Shown piece by piece: positions 1-10,300 of a stretch of 64,000 nt of DNA. The stretch covers positions 930,001 to 994,000 of the forward strand of contig LATX02000035.1 of assembly GCA_001466705.2 (NCBI GenBank), in the 5' to 3' direction. The notes beneath the pieces are model-generated. The model saw only the letters and a list, made by a program, of their open reading frames with translations, ran no database searches and was not told where the DNA came from. This stretch comes from Moniliophthora roreri (lineage: Eukaryota > Basidiomycota > Agaricomycetes > Agaricales > Marasmiaceae). Each line of letters opens with the position of its first letter. The stretch's first letter is position 1. Both the position numbers and the translations under genes were made by a program.

Positions 1-2362
1 GTTCACTTTGAAGTGACGAAGAGGGCTTGTGTTGTTGATGTTTAATGCGTTCTACTTCTTGACTGAGGAACAGACAGTTATTGGAGTACCGTATCGGACC
101 TTCTATTGAGTTCAGATGTGCACCAAACACAACAGGGTAAAGAGAGCGATATAAATCTAGCACAGATACTGCCGTTCGGGAAAGGATGGATCCAGGTTCA
201 GAGCTGGATTCATGTGGTGCAATAAGGTGCGAGTCAGCAAACTGTTGACTTTCACGCAGAACATTGTTAACCAGGTCCAATATCTCGCGCATTCTACTGG
301 AAACAACGTAGGTCTCTTTGGGTAGTGAAAGCGCAAGCCTCGCTGGTCGTTTGTCCTCTGCCTTCTTCGAGGTCGCTGACATCTTCGGTGCTGATGCAGG
401 AGGTGAGACGGATTGAGGAGGAGAAGGCGATAGCGGCGGTATGATCTCGGGGGAGCTAATACTACTGGAACTACCATTCACTTTTCTCTTCCCCTTGTTT
501 GCTAATCTCTCTAAGCGACTGGCAACCTTGGCAGGCTTATTCGAGGGTGCCGGAGAAGCAACTCCCATTGGTTCTGAAACATCAGAATTTTCACCCCAAG
601 GATCATCCCAAGCAGATTCATCTGTTGTCTCTCCGCTATCGGGTGTAGTCACGTCGTCATTCCAGCCCCACGCATCAGCTGGATCCGGATCCTCCGTTTT
701 AGTGTTGGACTCTGCCGATGTCTGTGTTGCAGAAGACGGTGCAGTGTCTTCTTCGACGTCATTATCAAAGCCCCAATCATCATCGACCTTGCTTGAATCT
801 GGCTTCTCCTTCTGGGAACCGGAGCCAAAGCCCCAAGCATCTTCTTCCTGTACTGGGACTACAGTCGAATCCTCGATTTCCCGTGGAATGTCAACGTCAA
901 CCGTAAAGGTGTCGGAGGGGTTCTCTGGTGTGAGAACGAGCCTTCGTGTATCACCCAAGATGAGCATTCGTCGTTGGCGTTCGTAATGTCCTCCGACACT
1001 ATTAACCCATGACTTGACAGGCCTGTCGTTTGTGTCGTTCCCCAATAATTCAATGATGTATTTGTCCTCGAAGGACACTGCATTTTGTACCAACGTCAGG
1101 TAAGACGATAGTTGGTCGAATGAAGACGGTAATGAGGGAATAAGCAGGGAGTTGAGTAAACTGCCTGTGATGGCTTTGGTCAGCGATCGGGGGAACATGA
1201 TGTCCTGTGGGGCCGGCAGATGGGAGAAGAGGTTTGAGAACAGAAATTCCAGCACTGTTGCAAGGTTGTTTAGACGAGAAGATAACACTTCGTCATTGGG
1301 AGGAGAAGGGAAGCATTGGATCTTGTGGGTTCCGGCTTCAGAGGACATGGAGAGAGACATAGGCTGTTTGAGTAGGCCGTCAATACAATGTGTCGTGAGG
1401 TCTCTGTGAAGGGTGGAGAGATGTGTTGAGAGCGAAGTTGTCGATAGAGACTGCAGAATGTCCTTCGTCGAAAGCTTTATCTCCGATTGTCGAACTAGAT
1501 GCCGCGTGAGTCGTGAGTGGAACTGAGAAACAATTTGCCTCGTTACCTTGGGTTGTGCTGTGTATCGTCACTTCGTGCGAGGAAACAAAGATGCTTCTAT
1601 TGTAAGCATCACTGAGTTGCTCTTCCGTCCTAGCTTTCGTCGCAAGGAATTTACGCTAGCCCAAGAGACGTGAGCATGATACGAAACTTTAGAAGGAAGT
1701 AAATATTACTTTCAAATCCGTCATAGCTTTCGTTTGTTCCATTGGTGGCGGAACATCTTGCAGCAGTTGAGATATGACGTTGCATTGGCCAACAACTTTT
1801 GGTAGGTTTCCCGACTCCGACAATGACAGGAGCTCTTGATACTCTGAATAAACTTTGGAGAGGTGTAGAAGATATTCATATCGGATGCGTGCACTTGTAG
1901 CCTCTTTCGCCAACGTGGAATGCGCGGATAAGGCACGTATTAGAGTCGGAACCAGGCCTTTCTGGCGAAATGTCAATAGAAGCCAGATGCATGCCGCAGA
2001 ATAAATACCTCTGGAGTTGTTATTGAAGATTGCAAGTCATCAACGTTGTTTTGCAGGGTTTTGAGTCGCTTCTGAATAGTCCTTGAGGTTTCCAATTCCC
2101 GTTCAAATTGCGGGTAGTCGGCATGTATACGGTCATGAATACGTTCCTACAGCACCTGTTGAGATACCTGAGTGTATTTTGAAAGCGATAATGTACGCAC
2201 CTTGGTAGTCCGTATTGTCGAATCCAATTCATCCAGCCATGACTTTGCCAACGATGCATTCAGAGTCCTGTCCGTCGCCTCGTCCATTCTTGAGAGGATT
2301 CTGGAAGTAACATCTTCGGTTTCCGCTTTTCGCGGTAAATGAGATGGTACTGGGAAGGCCAT
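1..2362 (-). CDS. ZW10-like tether subunit (Dsl1/NRZ complex), C-terminus off the left edge
   Basis: Multi-exon gene starting at the ATG at 2362 (MAFPVPSHLPRK) and running off the left edge, so the C-terminal part is missing. ZW10/Dsl1 proteins tether Golgi-derived COPI vesicles at the ER; in animals ZW10 also acts at kinetochores. The N-terminal exons give a charged helical region ending in a 'LLSLSESGNLPKVVGQC' type segment, like the N-terminal coiled coil of the family. A long acidic Trp/Asp-rich stretch (about 580-860) follows, with repeated DAWGW/DPWG motifs, then 'LDLYRSLYPV'. Near the edge 'SNNCLFLSQEV' matches the conserved NNCMYIA segment of animal ZW10, which supports the assignment best. 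It is divergent from EMC5, with 123 bp between the two start codons. The Trp/Asp-rich insert is a low-complexity region absent from the animal protein. Exon boundaries were not all resolved. Confidence 0.8.
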
Positions 2363-2485
2363 AGTTTACAGGTGAGTATGCCTGCCAATGAAGGCGGCAG
2401 ATGAAGAAATGAGAACACGTGTGGCAGGACGCGGCAACCAGCTGCCAGTGCCAAAAATGCGTCAGTCCTCCAGTTTACCTTCATC

Positions 2486-3014
2486 ATGTTCGGTCGTTTC
2501 GTTCTCCTCGTCGCTATTTTGATTGTTCTTCACGGTAAGTAACTTTCAAGATGCATAATGTAAGGTCTCTGACTATAGAAACAGCGGCATTCTCTACATA
2601 TGAGCGTGAGTTCTACACCACTAGGTCATCCATACTAAAGGCTTGAAACAATTCTAGACTTGTCTCATCTGAAAGCCCTAGGAAAACCTGAAGGCTTCCT
2701 ACCCCAAGACGTGAGAACAAATGCATCATTTACCACTCTTCTTAGACTCATGTTTCTCCCAGATCGTTTTGGAGGCTATCGTTGGACTTGCATTGGGAGT
2801 GCTCGGTGCATCTTTGAATGCACCTGCACTGAAGGGCATAACATGGGCTAGTGAGATGAGAAAGAGGTACGTGTACTGTGCATTCTATTTGACACAAGAA
2901 TTGACGAAGGGTTTATTCTCCAGGTCTATAGACGAGATGGATTCGCGAACAGGATTCGGGAGTTTTGTCAATCGAGGAAGACGTATTCTATCACCAACAG
3001 CACCTAGTATGTAG
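2486..3014 (+). CDS. EMC5: ER membrane protein complex subunit 5 (EMC5/MMGT1 family)
   Basis: Five short exons (2486-2534, 2579-2605, 2658-2710, 2763-2866, 2924-3014) sum to 324 nt, giving a 107-residue protein; human MMGT1 has 131. The product is a small two-helix membrane subunit of the ER membrane protein complex, which inserts moderately hydrophobic and tail-anchored transmembrane segments. Visible features are a first hydrophobic helix (FVLLVAILIVLHG), a luminal/loop segment 'AAFSTYEHLSHLKALG' that lines up with AAFSAAQHRSYMRL of MMGT1, then 'LPQDIVLEAIVGLALGVLG' as the second helix (compare LPIDIVLQTLLAF). The C-terminus ends with an Arg-rich 'FVNRGRRIL', which matches FNHRGR. The start is the only ATG giving the first helix. 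It shares a 123-bp divergent promoter with the ZW10-like gene. Confidence 0.88.
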
Positions 3015-3531
3015 ACTCGCGGACAAATGCAAACGCTGTAGCAATATCCGCCTTGTTGAACATTCAGAATCACAAGTTCTTGTGGTCAAGCTGAGGTCTT
3101 ACAACTCGTCACTCGGAGTCGGAGCGCAGTGTACTGCCAAATCTAACCAGTTCCTCCCCCCAATGTTATTGATCGAATGCGACGCTACTCTAAGCGCGAA
3201 GGCAATAGTGGCACGACGAAGAGAAAATTCAATGTATTGTCCCGCTCCTTCAAAGCATCGACTTGGTAGATAGAGAAAGCAGACGTTCTGCAGAGCGAAA
3301 GTAGATATCACTATTGCCGAGTAGTTTAACGACGACACCCATAAGAACTCGAATGAGAAAGAGTGAAGCGTAGATAAGCTCGGGCAAAATTTTTGAAGTT
3401 TCTACATCTCCGTCGACTTTATATTATACCGCGACCGTGTGAATAGTCATGTGACCCTCGGCGCTTCCGTCAGTGCACGGTGACGCAGTGTCACTGTTAG
3501 CGAAATTTCGTTAACGGTTTTCATCATCTCG
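3015..3531. other. intergenic, EMC5 to Clr2-like gene
   Basis: About 517 nt between two plus-strand genes. It must hold the EMC5 3' end and the promoter of the Clr2-like gene. I see no convincing coding frame, RNA gene or repeat. Confidence 0.6.
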
Positions 3532-6138
3532 ATGGTCAGAAATCTTGCTGCAAAACATGAACTACCTGCAAATCCTACATTCAAAGAGTTTGAGCGCTCA
3601 GATGGAGACCCTTCGACTTGGCCCACGAACACTGATCGTATCATCGACAGCGATGGTCACGTCAATTACATGCAGCATCTCGACGTCGACCACTCTCTGG
3701 CGATAAAATGGCGTGTAGGCACCGGGGAAGCACTTGCGAAGGCCTTGAAATGGCCAGGTGCGCATTGATTCTGTTTTTTCATGATTTATCTTATGGTTTT
3801 CCATGCAGAAGGACCCTCGTATGTCCTTAAAGACTGGCCAGCTGGCTATAGAATGTTTGATCATAACAAAGGCCCAGCAGAGGGACCAAGACACGACGTT
3901 TACCTATTCGGACCCAAATCACTCCCTAAATTCCGTTCGGTACCAGAGTTCATACCCCATGCTATATGGCTATTCTCCGATCCCACCATGAATAATGCCA
4001 ACTGTGAATGCAAGTACTGCACTAAAAAGTCACAGCGCGAAATTACCGCCACTATGAGGTCCAGTAGCATTCTACCCCCCGCTCCCTCCATGTCGCCCGG
4101 TGCCTCGTCCATGCCCCCTTCACGGCGATTCCAAAAACCACGACCTGAGGCCTCTACTCATGGCGTTTACGCAGCTGTGCAGAAAGCAGCACCCAAACCA
4201 CGATCCAAATCCAGCCATATTGTTCCGAATGTTCCGATGGTTGCTGAACGTAATTTGGATTTGCGTGCAGTGCATTCACATTCTTCGTGTTCAACGAGAA
4301 ACCTAAAACGTTGGTGTAGAACGGACGAGATTGTGTGGTGTGGTGTGCAACCTCCACTCAAAGGACCCCAAGGCGACTACGATACTATACATTTTTGGCC
4401 CGCAATTGTGAAGGAACACAATCTCAAAGTTGATACTCAGAACACATCTCGCCTCAGTCATTACAACCCAGACGCCCCGCCATGGGAAGTCACTCAATCT
4501 ACCACATACAGAGTCAAACTCTTGGCGATTTCTTGTGAATGGAACGTCGCGGATGACGAAGTCCTTCCCTACCAAGCCTACAGTCCGCCAGAAGCCGTTT
4601 TCGAAGCTATGCGGGAAGTGGCACGGAAGGGTATCAATTGGGATCGCGACTATATAGCGAAATTCACCCCTTGTCCGGCAAGGAGAAACTTTGACCCAAA
4701 CCCATCTTCACCACAGCCTCCTACATTTGCCCAAGCTGTTGCACCTCTTGCTACAGCGATCCAAATCGCGTCCCAGATCACTCATTTTTGGGGTTTGACG
4801 GACAACTGGGACTTCAAGTTCGCTGTCCCTCAGCCGTCTCCCTCCACTTCGAGCTCTATTTCGGCAATACGCACACGGCCCATGTCGTTGCAGGATGCTA
4901 TCTCTGAAGCGAGTAGTTCGAATGCCGCGGTAATGTCGTCCAGTCAGGGTACCAAGCAGGTTACAAGCAGAGTGCTTGGCGAACAATACAATGTTCCTCA
5001 CACTGTGGTGACGCAGCAGCGCTTCCAAGGTTTATGGTGGGGAGCTGAACGAATATGGACAGGTGATTTTGTGAGGCTTAAGCTTCCGCGAAAGGCTTTG
5101 GCTCCCAATGGTGCGCCTCATATCCTACTCCCATCTACCGCCGGAGAAGCAACTATCAGGGAATTCCGAGACAAATACGGAATTGAGAATGCGGAGGAAA
5201 TGCTAGGAGCATCGAGTAGGGGTATCATTATGCGGTTGGATGCATTGTCACTTGTCGATGTATCTATGACGGTTGAAGGCGGCGGGACAAGAATCAAGAA
5301 AGAGTGTCGTGCGCATGGGGCGCTGTATGAAGTTGCATGCCAGGATTGGGAAGAGCCTTTTCAGGACAGGAAAAGCATTCTGAATGACCATGAGACTGGT
5401 ATATCGACTAGCACACCCTCAGAGCCCATGACGTTTGGGGCGCCGGACCCTCTCCTTTTGCAGAGTTCTGGTGCAGGAGAAGGTGAAGGGGACACAACGA
5501 CGTTCCAGACGTTTTTGCAGCCCTCACCTCTTCAACCCCCCGCATTACCTAATCCAGACCCAGCTGTTCCAATCGAAGCGACTACTTTGAACCTCTTACG
5601 ACGGCAGGGCGTCGAGGCTTCCGGTACTTCCCGACCGTCAAAACCGCAATCACAAGGTTTACCAGCCTCCCCCTCGATTGATCAACTCTCCCGGCCAGCA
5701 GCGTCAGCAGCATATAATATGCCGGCGCCCCCCGAAGGATACAAGTTTCGCCCAATTCTTGAAGACGGCTACGAAGCAGTATTCTCGTTGACTATGATTA
5801 GTGGTCGATACTTCCCTGGAATACTGAGTCATCCAAAATTGGGAGACTTGCGGGATGAAGGGCCATCTGAGATACGGCTACCCCATGGAGATGGCGTAGG
5901 TGTAAACGATCGCAAGATGTTTTGGGCGTTGGAAGGGCTGGAGCCTGGATGCGAGAATAGCACTGATCCTGTGAACTATAAGAAGGACAGGATGAAGATG
6001 ATAGAAGACGCAGACAAAGCAGCGAGGAGTGCTATGGAGGATGGATTCGGGCCCAGGAAAGTTGAGGAAGGTATGGAAGTTGATGAACTTGCTTTGGATG
6101 ATCCAGATACGAATGCTATGCAAGTTGATGCTAGCTGA
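3532..6138 (+). CDS. Clr2-like transcriptional silencing protein
   Basis: Two exons (3532-3757 and 3809-6138, one 51-nt intron) encode 851 residues. The family is named for fission yeast Clr2, a subunit of the SHREC histone-deacetylase/remodeller complex that silences heterochromatin in the nucleus. The N-terminal part has the Clr2 pattern: 'DWPAGYRMFDHN', 'DVYLFGPKSLPKFRSVPEFIPHAIWLFSD' split over residues about 80-140, then a CxCxxC cluster (CECKYC) that probably binds zinc. A second conserved block, 'IVWCGVQPP...IHFWPAIV', matches the C-terminal Clr2 domain. The middle (Pro/Ser-rich, about residues 560-660) is low complexity. The C-terminal 'PPEGYKFRPILEDGYE' block recurs in basidiomycete homologues as I recall them. 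The large second exon without introns is unusual for this neighbourhood. Function in silencing is inferred from the family. Confidence 0.78.
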
Positions 6139-6237
6139 GTTAGGGCTTGTAGCTAGATTTTGAACTTGTTCTCTTTGAATGTATTGCTGGATTTTTTGAT
6201 AAGCGCCCAAGACAAAATTTTTGTGGCAGCTACTCTC

Positions 6238-8712
6238 ATGCCCAGAGGCATTTTACTCACTGCAAATCTTCCTCAGCTTCAAAATCTGATCAAGAGGGAT
6301 CCTGCCGGATACAAGGAAGAGTTTCTTCAACAGTGGAATCACTATAACAGCATTCGACAAATCTTCCATCTGAATCCAGAGGAGCACGCAGCACAATTCA
6401 GAGAACTTGTAGCATTTATTGCTCAGGTAGCCACCTGCTATCCAAAGGAGACCTGCGAATTCCCTTCCCATATATCCTCCATTCTTTTGGAAAGCTATGG
6501 TTCCCTGTATCCCGATACCCGCAAGGCTCTCATTCAGACCCTCGTTCTCCTGCGTAACAAAGGTGTAACGACTTCTATCGAGTGAGTACGCCTATTTAAA
6601 TTCAGAAATGAATATTCTAATTAGTCAATGCAGCCTTCTCAAATGCCTATTTCCACTCCTTCCTCGAACAACATCCCCAGCACTTCGTTCGTTGATACGA
6701 AAAACTATCCTTACGGACATCCGTACCGCCAATATGAAATCGAAAAACCACAAGCTCAATCGTTCGATTCAAGTGATGATGTTTGGAATGGTGGAACGGG
6801 GTCTTGAAGACCAGAATTTTGGCGACAAGGGAAAGGCAAAAGAGCTTGCTAGCGATAACAAGGCGACGGGGGGAGATGCCATGTGGGCTGTCATATTGAC
6901 CAAGGAGCTGTGGAGGAAGGGGATATGGTGCGCGCTTTTGGAGAATATAAGGCTCATCTTTTACTGAACTGCGTTGACTAGGAATGATGCAAAGCCCGTC
7001 TCCATCGTCGCCTTGGGCTGCCTACATCCTACTGTCAAGGTGCAGAGTGCTTCGATGCACTTCTTCCTCGGTAACGCGGATGATCAAGAGCATAGTGACG
7101 ACGAAGAGGAAGAGGTTGATGTTAAAGCTCTGCATCATCGTCGAGAGATCAACAAGAAGACCCGTAGTGGTGATAAAAAGCTGCAGAAAAAGTTGAATAC
7201 TGCAAAAAAGGTATCCTTGCTCTAGAATCCTGCTTACTGATACTCAAGGTCGTTCACAGAAAAAGCATAGCAGCAAAGGCTCCTCCAACCCAAACTTTCC
7301 TGCACTCCAACTCCTCAACGACCCTCAAACATTCGCCGAGAAGCTCTTCGACATTCTCAGTCGTTATGACAAGCGCTTCTCATTGGACCACAGAATCCTC
7401 ATGATGCAGCTCGTTTCCCGTGTCATGGGTGCTCATAAACTTTGCGTTCTCAGTTTCTACACCTACATCCTCAAATACCTCACCTACCACCAATTAAGAG
7501 TACCGGCTATCCTGGTATCTCTAGCGCAATCTGTCCATGACCTGACTCCTCCCGACGCACTTACACCGGTCATAAGAAAACTCGCAAACGAGTTCATCCA
7601 CCCTGGTGTAGCAAGTGAAGTTATTGCCGCTGGATTGAATGCGATCCGGGAAGTTTGCAGGAGGCAACCTTGGGCAATGGAAGAGGATTTGTTGGGTGAT
7701 CTTGTTGAATACAGGAAAAGTAAAGACAAGGCAGTGACTGCGGCAGCACGGGGATTATTGCAGCTGTATCGTGAGGTTAATCCTGGAATGCTGAAGAGAA
7801 GGGAACGTGGCAAGGACGCTGCGATGGGCGTTGCGAGTGGAAGTCACCAGCCTTTACCTTTCGGTCACAGTGCCGATGCTGCGGTTGATATTGAGGGTCT
7901 TTCTGTAAGTTTCACTGGTCGAGTGTCGTTTTCTGTGCTTATTTCCATGTGTAGCTATTGGAAGATCATCTACAGAAGCTGCGCGAGGAAGATGGTGAAA
8001 TGAATGAGGAAGACGATGAAGCTGCTTGGAATGGCTGGGATGTCGAATCAGATTCATCCGAAGATTCAGATGAATCGGAAGGATGGATCAATGTTGAGAG
8101 CAGCGACGAAGAGTTCTTTGACGTTAGCGACAGCGAGGATGAAGCAGAAAAGGGAAAGGAGCAACCTGAAGAGTCTGCCAAAGAAGCAGCAGTATCCGCA
8201 CTCGCAACAACCAAGGTACGCATTCGGTATATTTATTAGCGCATCTCTCATATCTCGACCACTAGATCCTGACGCCGGCTGACTTTGCTCTTCTGAATGA
8301 TCTTCGGATACAAGCTGCATCGAGAGCTGTCGACGCCGGCGGTGGTACCCGAGCCAAACGCAAACTTGCCGCTCTAGAAGCCAACAAGAGCCACCATGAA
8401 GATCAATCTGCAAGTGCCTTCATTTCCGAAGAAGATATCTTGGGGCCACGAAAGAAAGCTAAGGCAGATTACGAGGAGAGAATGGCCTCAATTCAAAAGG
8501 GACGAGAAGGACGAGAAAAGTTTGGGTCGAGGAAAGGGAAGAAGACGAAGGAAGCTCCAAGCAGTTCAACGAACCGCGAGAAGGCGAAGAACAAGCCGAT
8601 AATGATGATATTGAGCAGCGGTGCAGTCAGAGGGAAGAAAAAGGCCTCTCTCAGGGAAAAGCAGCAGAAACTCAGGGCTCATATAGAGAGAGGAAAGAAG
8701 GCCCACCGATAG
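6238..8712 (+). CDS. SDA1: SDA1, 60S ribosomal subunit biogenesis protein
   Basis: Six exons (6238-6581, 6634-6927, 6982-7210, 7260-7904, 7955-8215, 8266-8712) sum to 2220 nt, 739 residues. SDA1 is a nucleolar/nucleoplasmic factor for 60S pre-ribosome maturation and export and was first linked to actin organisation and G1 passage in yeast. The N-terminus 'NLPQLQNLIKRDPAGYKEEFLQQWNHY' (in part) is nearly the family consensus. Later blocks include 'NDPQTFAEKLF', 'LMMQLVSRVMGAHKL', an acidic region rich in Asp/Glu/Ser (about residues 510-580), 'ILTPADFALLNDLRI', and the basic C-terminal tail 'SSTNREKAKNKPIMMILSS' plus 'KKASLREKQQKLRAH'. The start at 6238 was chosen because MPRGILLTANLPQLQN matches family N-termini; an in-frame upstream ATG at 6160 would add a hydrophobic extension without support. 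It lies 99 bp downstream of the Clr2-like gene. Confidence 0.93.
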
Positions 8713-9758
8713 TATTTGTATACCAGTTCATCTATGAGTGCATTTCCTGACGAGCCATTAGAATGGTAGCCTGTCAGCTACGACAAGCGCCGGCGGCGTT
8801 ACATAACCTATACAATTTTGCTCACGTGCACGCGTACTCGAGCAATCTCCCTCAATATTTCGCTGAAAAGAGAAGAAGACATCGACTTGGTGGAAAGAGT
8901 TTCTATTAGTGGAAACCCACGATTGACCCGCAAATCAGATTCATTACAATTGATCTTCCGCCAGTGTTTCGACTTTTGCAGTGCTGAGCGCACTTTTATA
9001 TTTTTTTTTCCCGAATGTTCTCCGTGTCCTCTCATCCCTCCAGCCATTCGAAACTAAACCTGATTCAAGCCCGCTTGTATAGGGAACTGCAAGTAACCCC
9101 GTGGCAGCAAATGGTGACTTTCGAAGACTTAAACTTCGCAAAAGGATGGTCTTGGTTTTAACGTGCTAACGACGCGAACAGTGATGATCTAGGTAGCTAG
9201 CTCCCGAGATGAGGTGTGCTCAAGGTGCATCAAGTCGTCAAGCCCTGAAACAACAGACCACGCTGACTGACAAGGACCATCGCTATGTCGTGCATGTTAT
9301 ACCGGCTCACATGGCTCCGAGCTCAACGGAGGGGGGATTGAGCGGCTTGGTTTCTTTATGTGAAGAAACCAGTCGTTCATATCTGCTTAAATTCCGATGG
9401 GATTGCGACACCTCTCACCCTTCGAACCCGGCTCAAAAGTACATCAGTGTGCCGACGATGGAATACCTGATCTCTACCGCCAGATGCCGCTGCTATCCCC
9501 TCATCTGTGATCATGTAAGACTGATCTCTTTCACCATGATGCTCGTTGGGTTGCACGGGCTCAGATTAGGTGGGAAAAGATCAAGATCTACTTGTGCTTC
9601 GCGAATTGCGGCATCGTGATAGTTTGCGGCCAGCATACACCCTCGGAAGGAATTGCGAACGAAGCAAAATTAGTCCCTGATTGCAACAGCCCCCCGCCTC
9701 GTTGCAGGTATAAAGGAAATTTTTGCCAAAAGCTACTCTCTGGCAAGCTTCCTCGACC
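8713..9758. other. intergenic, 1.05 kb, promoter side of a secreted-protein gene
   Basis: Open frames here (for example 9209-9619 plus) have no hydrophobic signal, domain or family resemblance, so I do not call them genes. The only clear element is a TATA box at the right end (9709-9714). An ACGCGT hexamer at 8830-8835 is expected by chance. Confidence 0.6.
9709..9714 (+). promoter_or_regulatory. TATA box of the small secreted protein gene
   Basis: TATAAA 45 bp upstream of the ATG at 9759, followed by a pyrimidine-containing leader. The short spacing means a very short 5' UTR. A consensus TATA box fits a regulated, secreted product rather than a housekeeping gene. Confidence 0.6.
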
Positions 9759-10238
9759 ATGGTACGCCTCAGCGTTACTGCTACCCTTGTAGCGTTGACT
9801 CTCCTCCTGTCTCCTGCGATAGCAACCCCTACCCGCGAAACCAACGCCCAACGGATGGCCCGTGGTCTGCCGCCTCTTCCCCCCCAGTCATTCGGAGAAA
9901 AAATTACAGGCGTGAAAGCCACCAGAGCGCAGGATAAACGTGCATATCCTTCGCCTTCAAGTATCTATGGGGCTAGGTGCGGTTCCACTTATCAATTACC
10001 GAGCACGATGGCTGATAAATCTGTAGGGCTTTCAACCCCGCGAATGCCGCTGCTTGAATCTCTGGTTAAAGATATGCCCGTTCTCCTCGACGGTGTCGTT
10101 GGTAAGCCATACCACCATTTTCAGCAGCGTCAGATTAACGATACTCTTGCTCATAGTGCACGTCTCAATCCAGTTTACACTTGTTCCGGTATATACCACC
10201 ATTACCATACTGTTCTAGGACAATTAAATTACTGCTAA
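9759..10238 (+). CDS. small secreted protein with a dibasic (Kex2-type) site, family unknown
   Basis: A 159-residue frame beginning at 9759, chosen over an in-frame upstream ATG at 9723 because it starts directly with a signal peptide: MVRLSVTATL then a Leu/Ala-rich core ending 'SPAIA' (cleavage about residue 22). Next comes a short basic segment with 'RMARGLPPLPP', a motif I recall near the N-terminus of many uncharacterised secreted agaricomycete proteins. A Lys-Arg pair at residues 60-61 (QDKR) could be cut by Kex2 in the Golgi, releasing a mature part starting AYPSPSS. There are only two Cys, near the C-terminus. The C-terminal half is unlike the Gly/Ser-rich tails I recall for relatives, so an unrecognised intron is possible. 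The stop lies only 62 bp from the stop of the convergent GH18 gene, so the transcripts probably overlap. Function unknown. Confidence 0.6.
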   Translation: MVRLSVTATLVALTLLLSPAIATPTRETNAQRMARGLPPLPPQSFGEKITGVKATRAQDKRAYPSPSSIYGARCGSTYQLPSTMADKSVGLSTPRMPLLESLVKDMPVLLDGVVGKPYHHFQQRQINDTLAHSARLNPVYTCSGIYHHYHTVLGQLNYC

Positions 10239-10300
10239 ACGCTCCTTTACATACACGACAGACTCTAAACGGATATCCATATATAAATAAACAAATCATT

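Noticed and set aside
6214..6222. AAAATTTTT resembling the ribosome-biogenesis RRPE element before SDA1
   Set aside because: It is only 16 bp from the start codon, so it is almost surely within the 5' leader and not a promoter site.
8830..8835. ACGCGT (MCB) in the spacer after SDA1 and several more copies elsewhere
   Set aside because: About fifteen copies are expected in 64 kb by chance; only the one just upstream of the Mbp1-like gene has a meaningful context.
9209..9619. 136-codon plus-strand frame upstream of the secreted-protein gene
   Set aside because: No signal peptide, domain or plausible splice extension; composition is like non-coding DNA.
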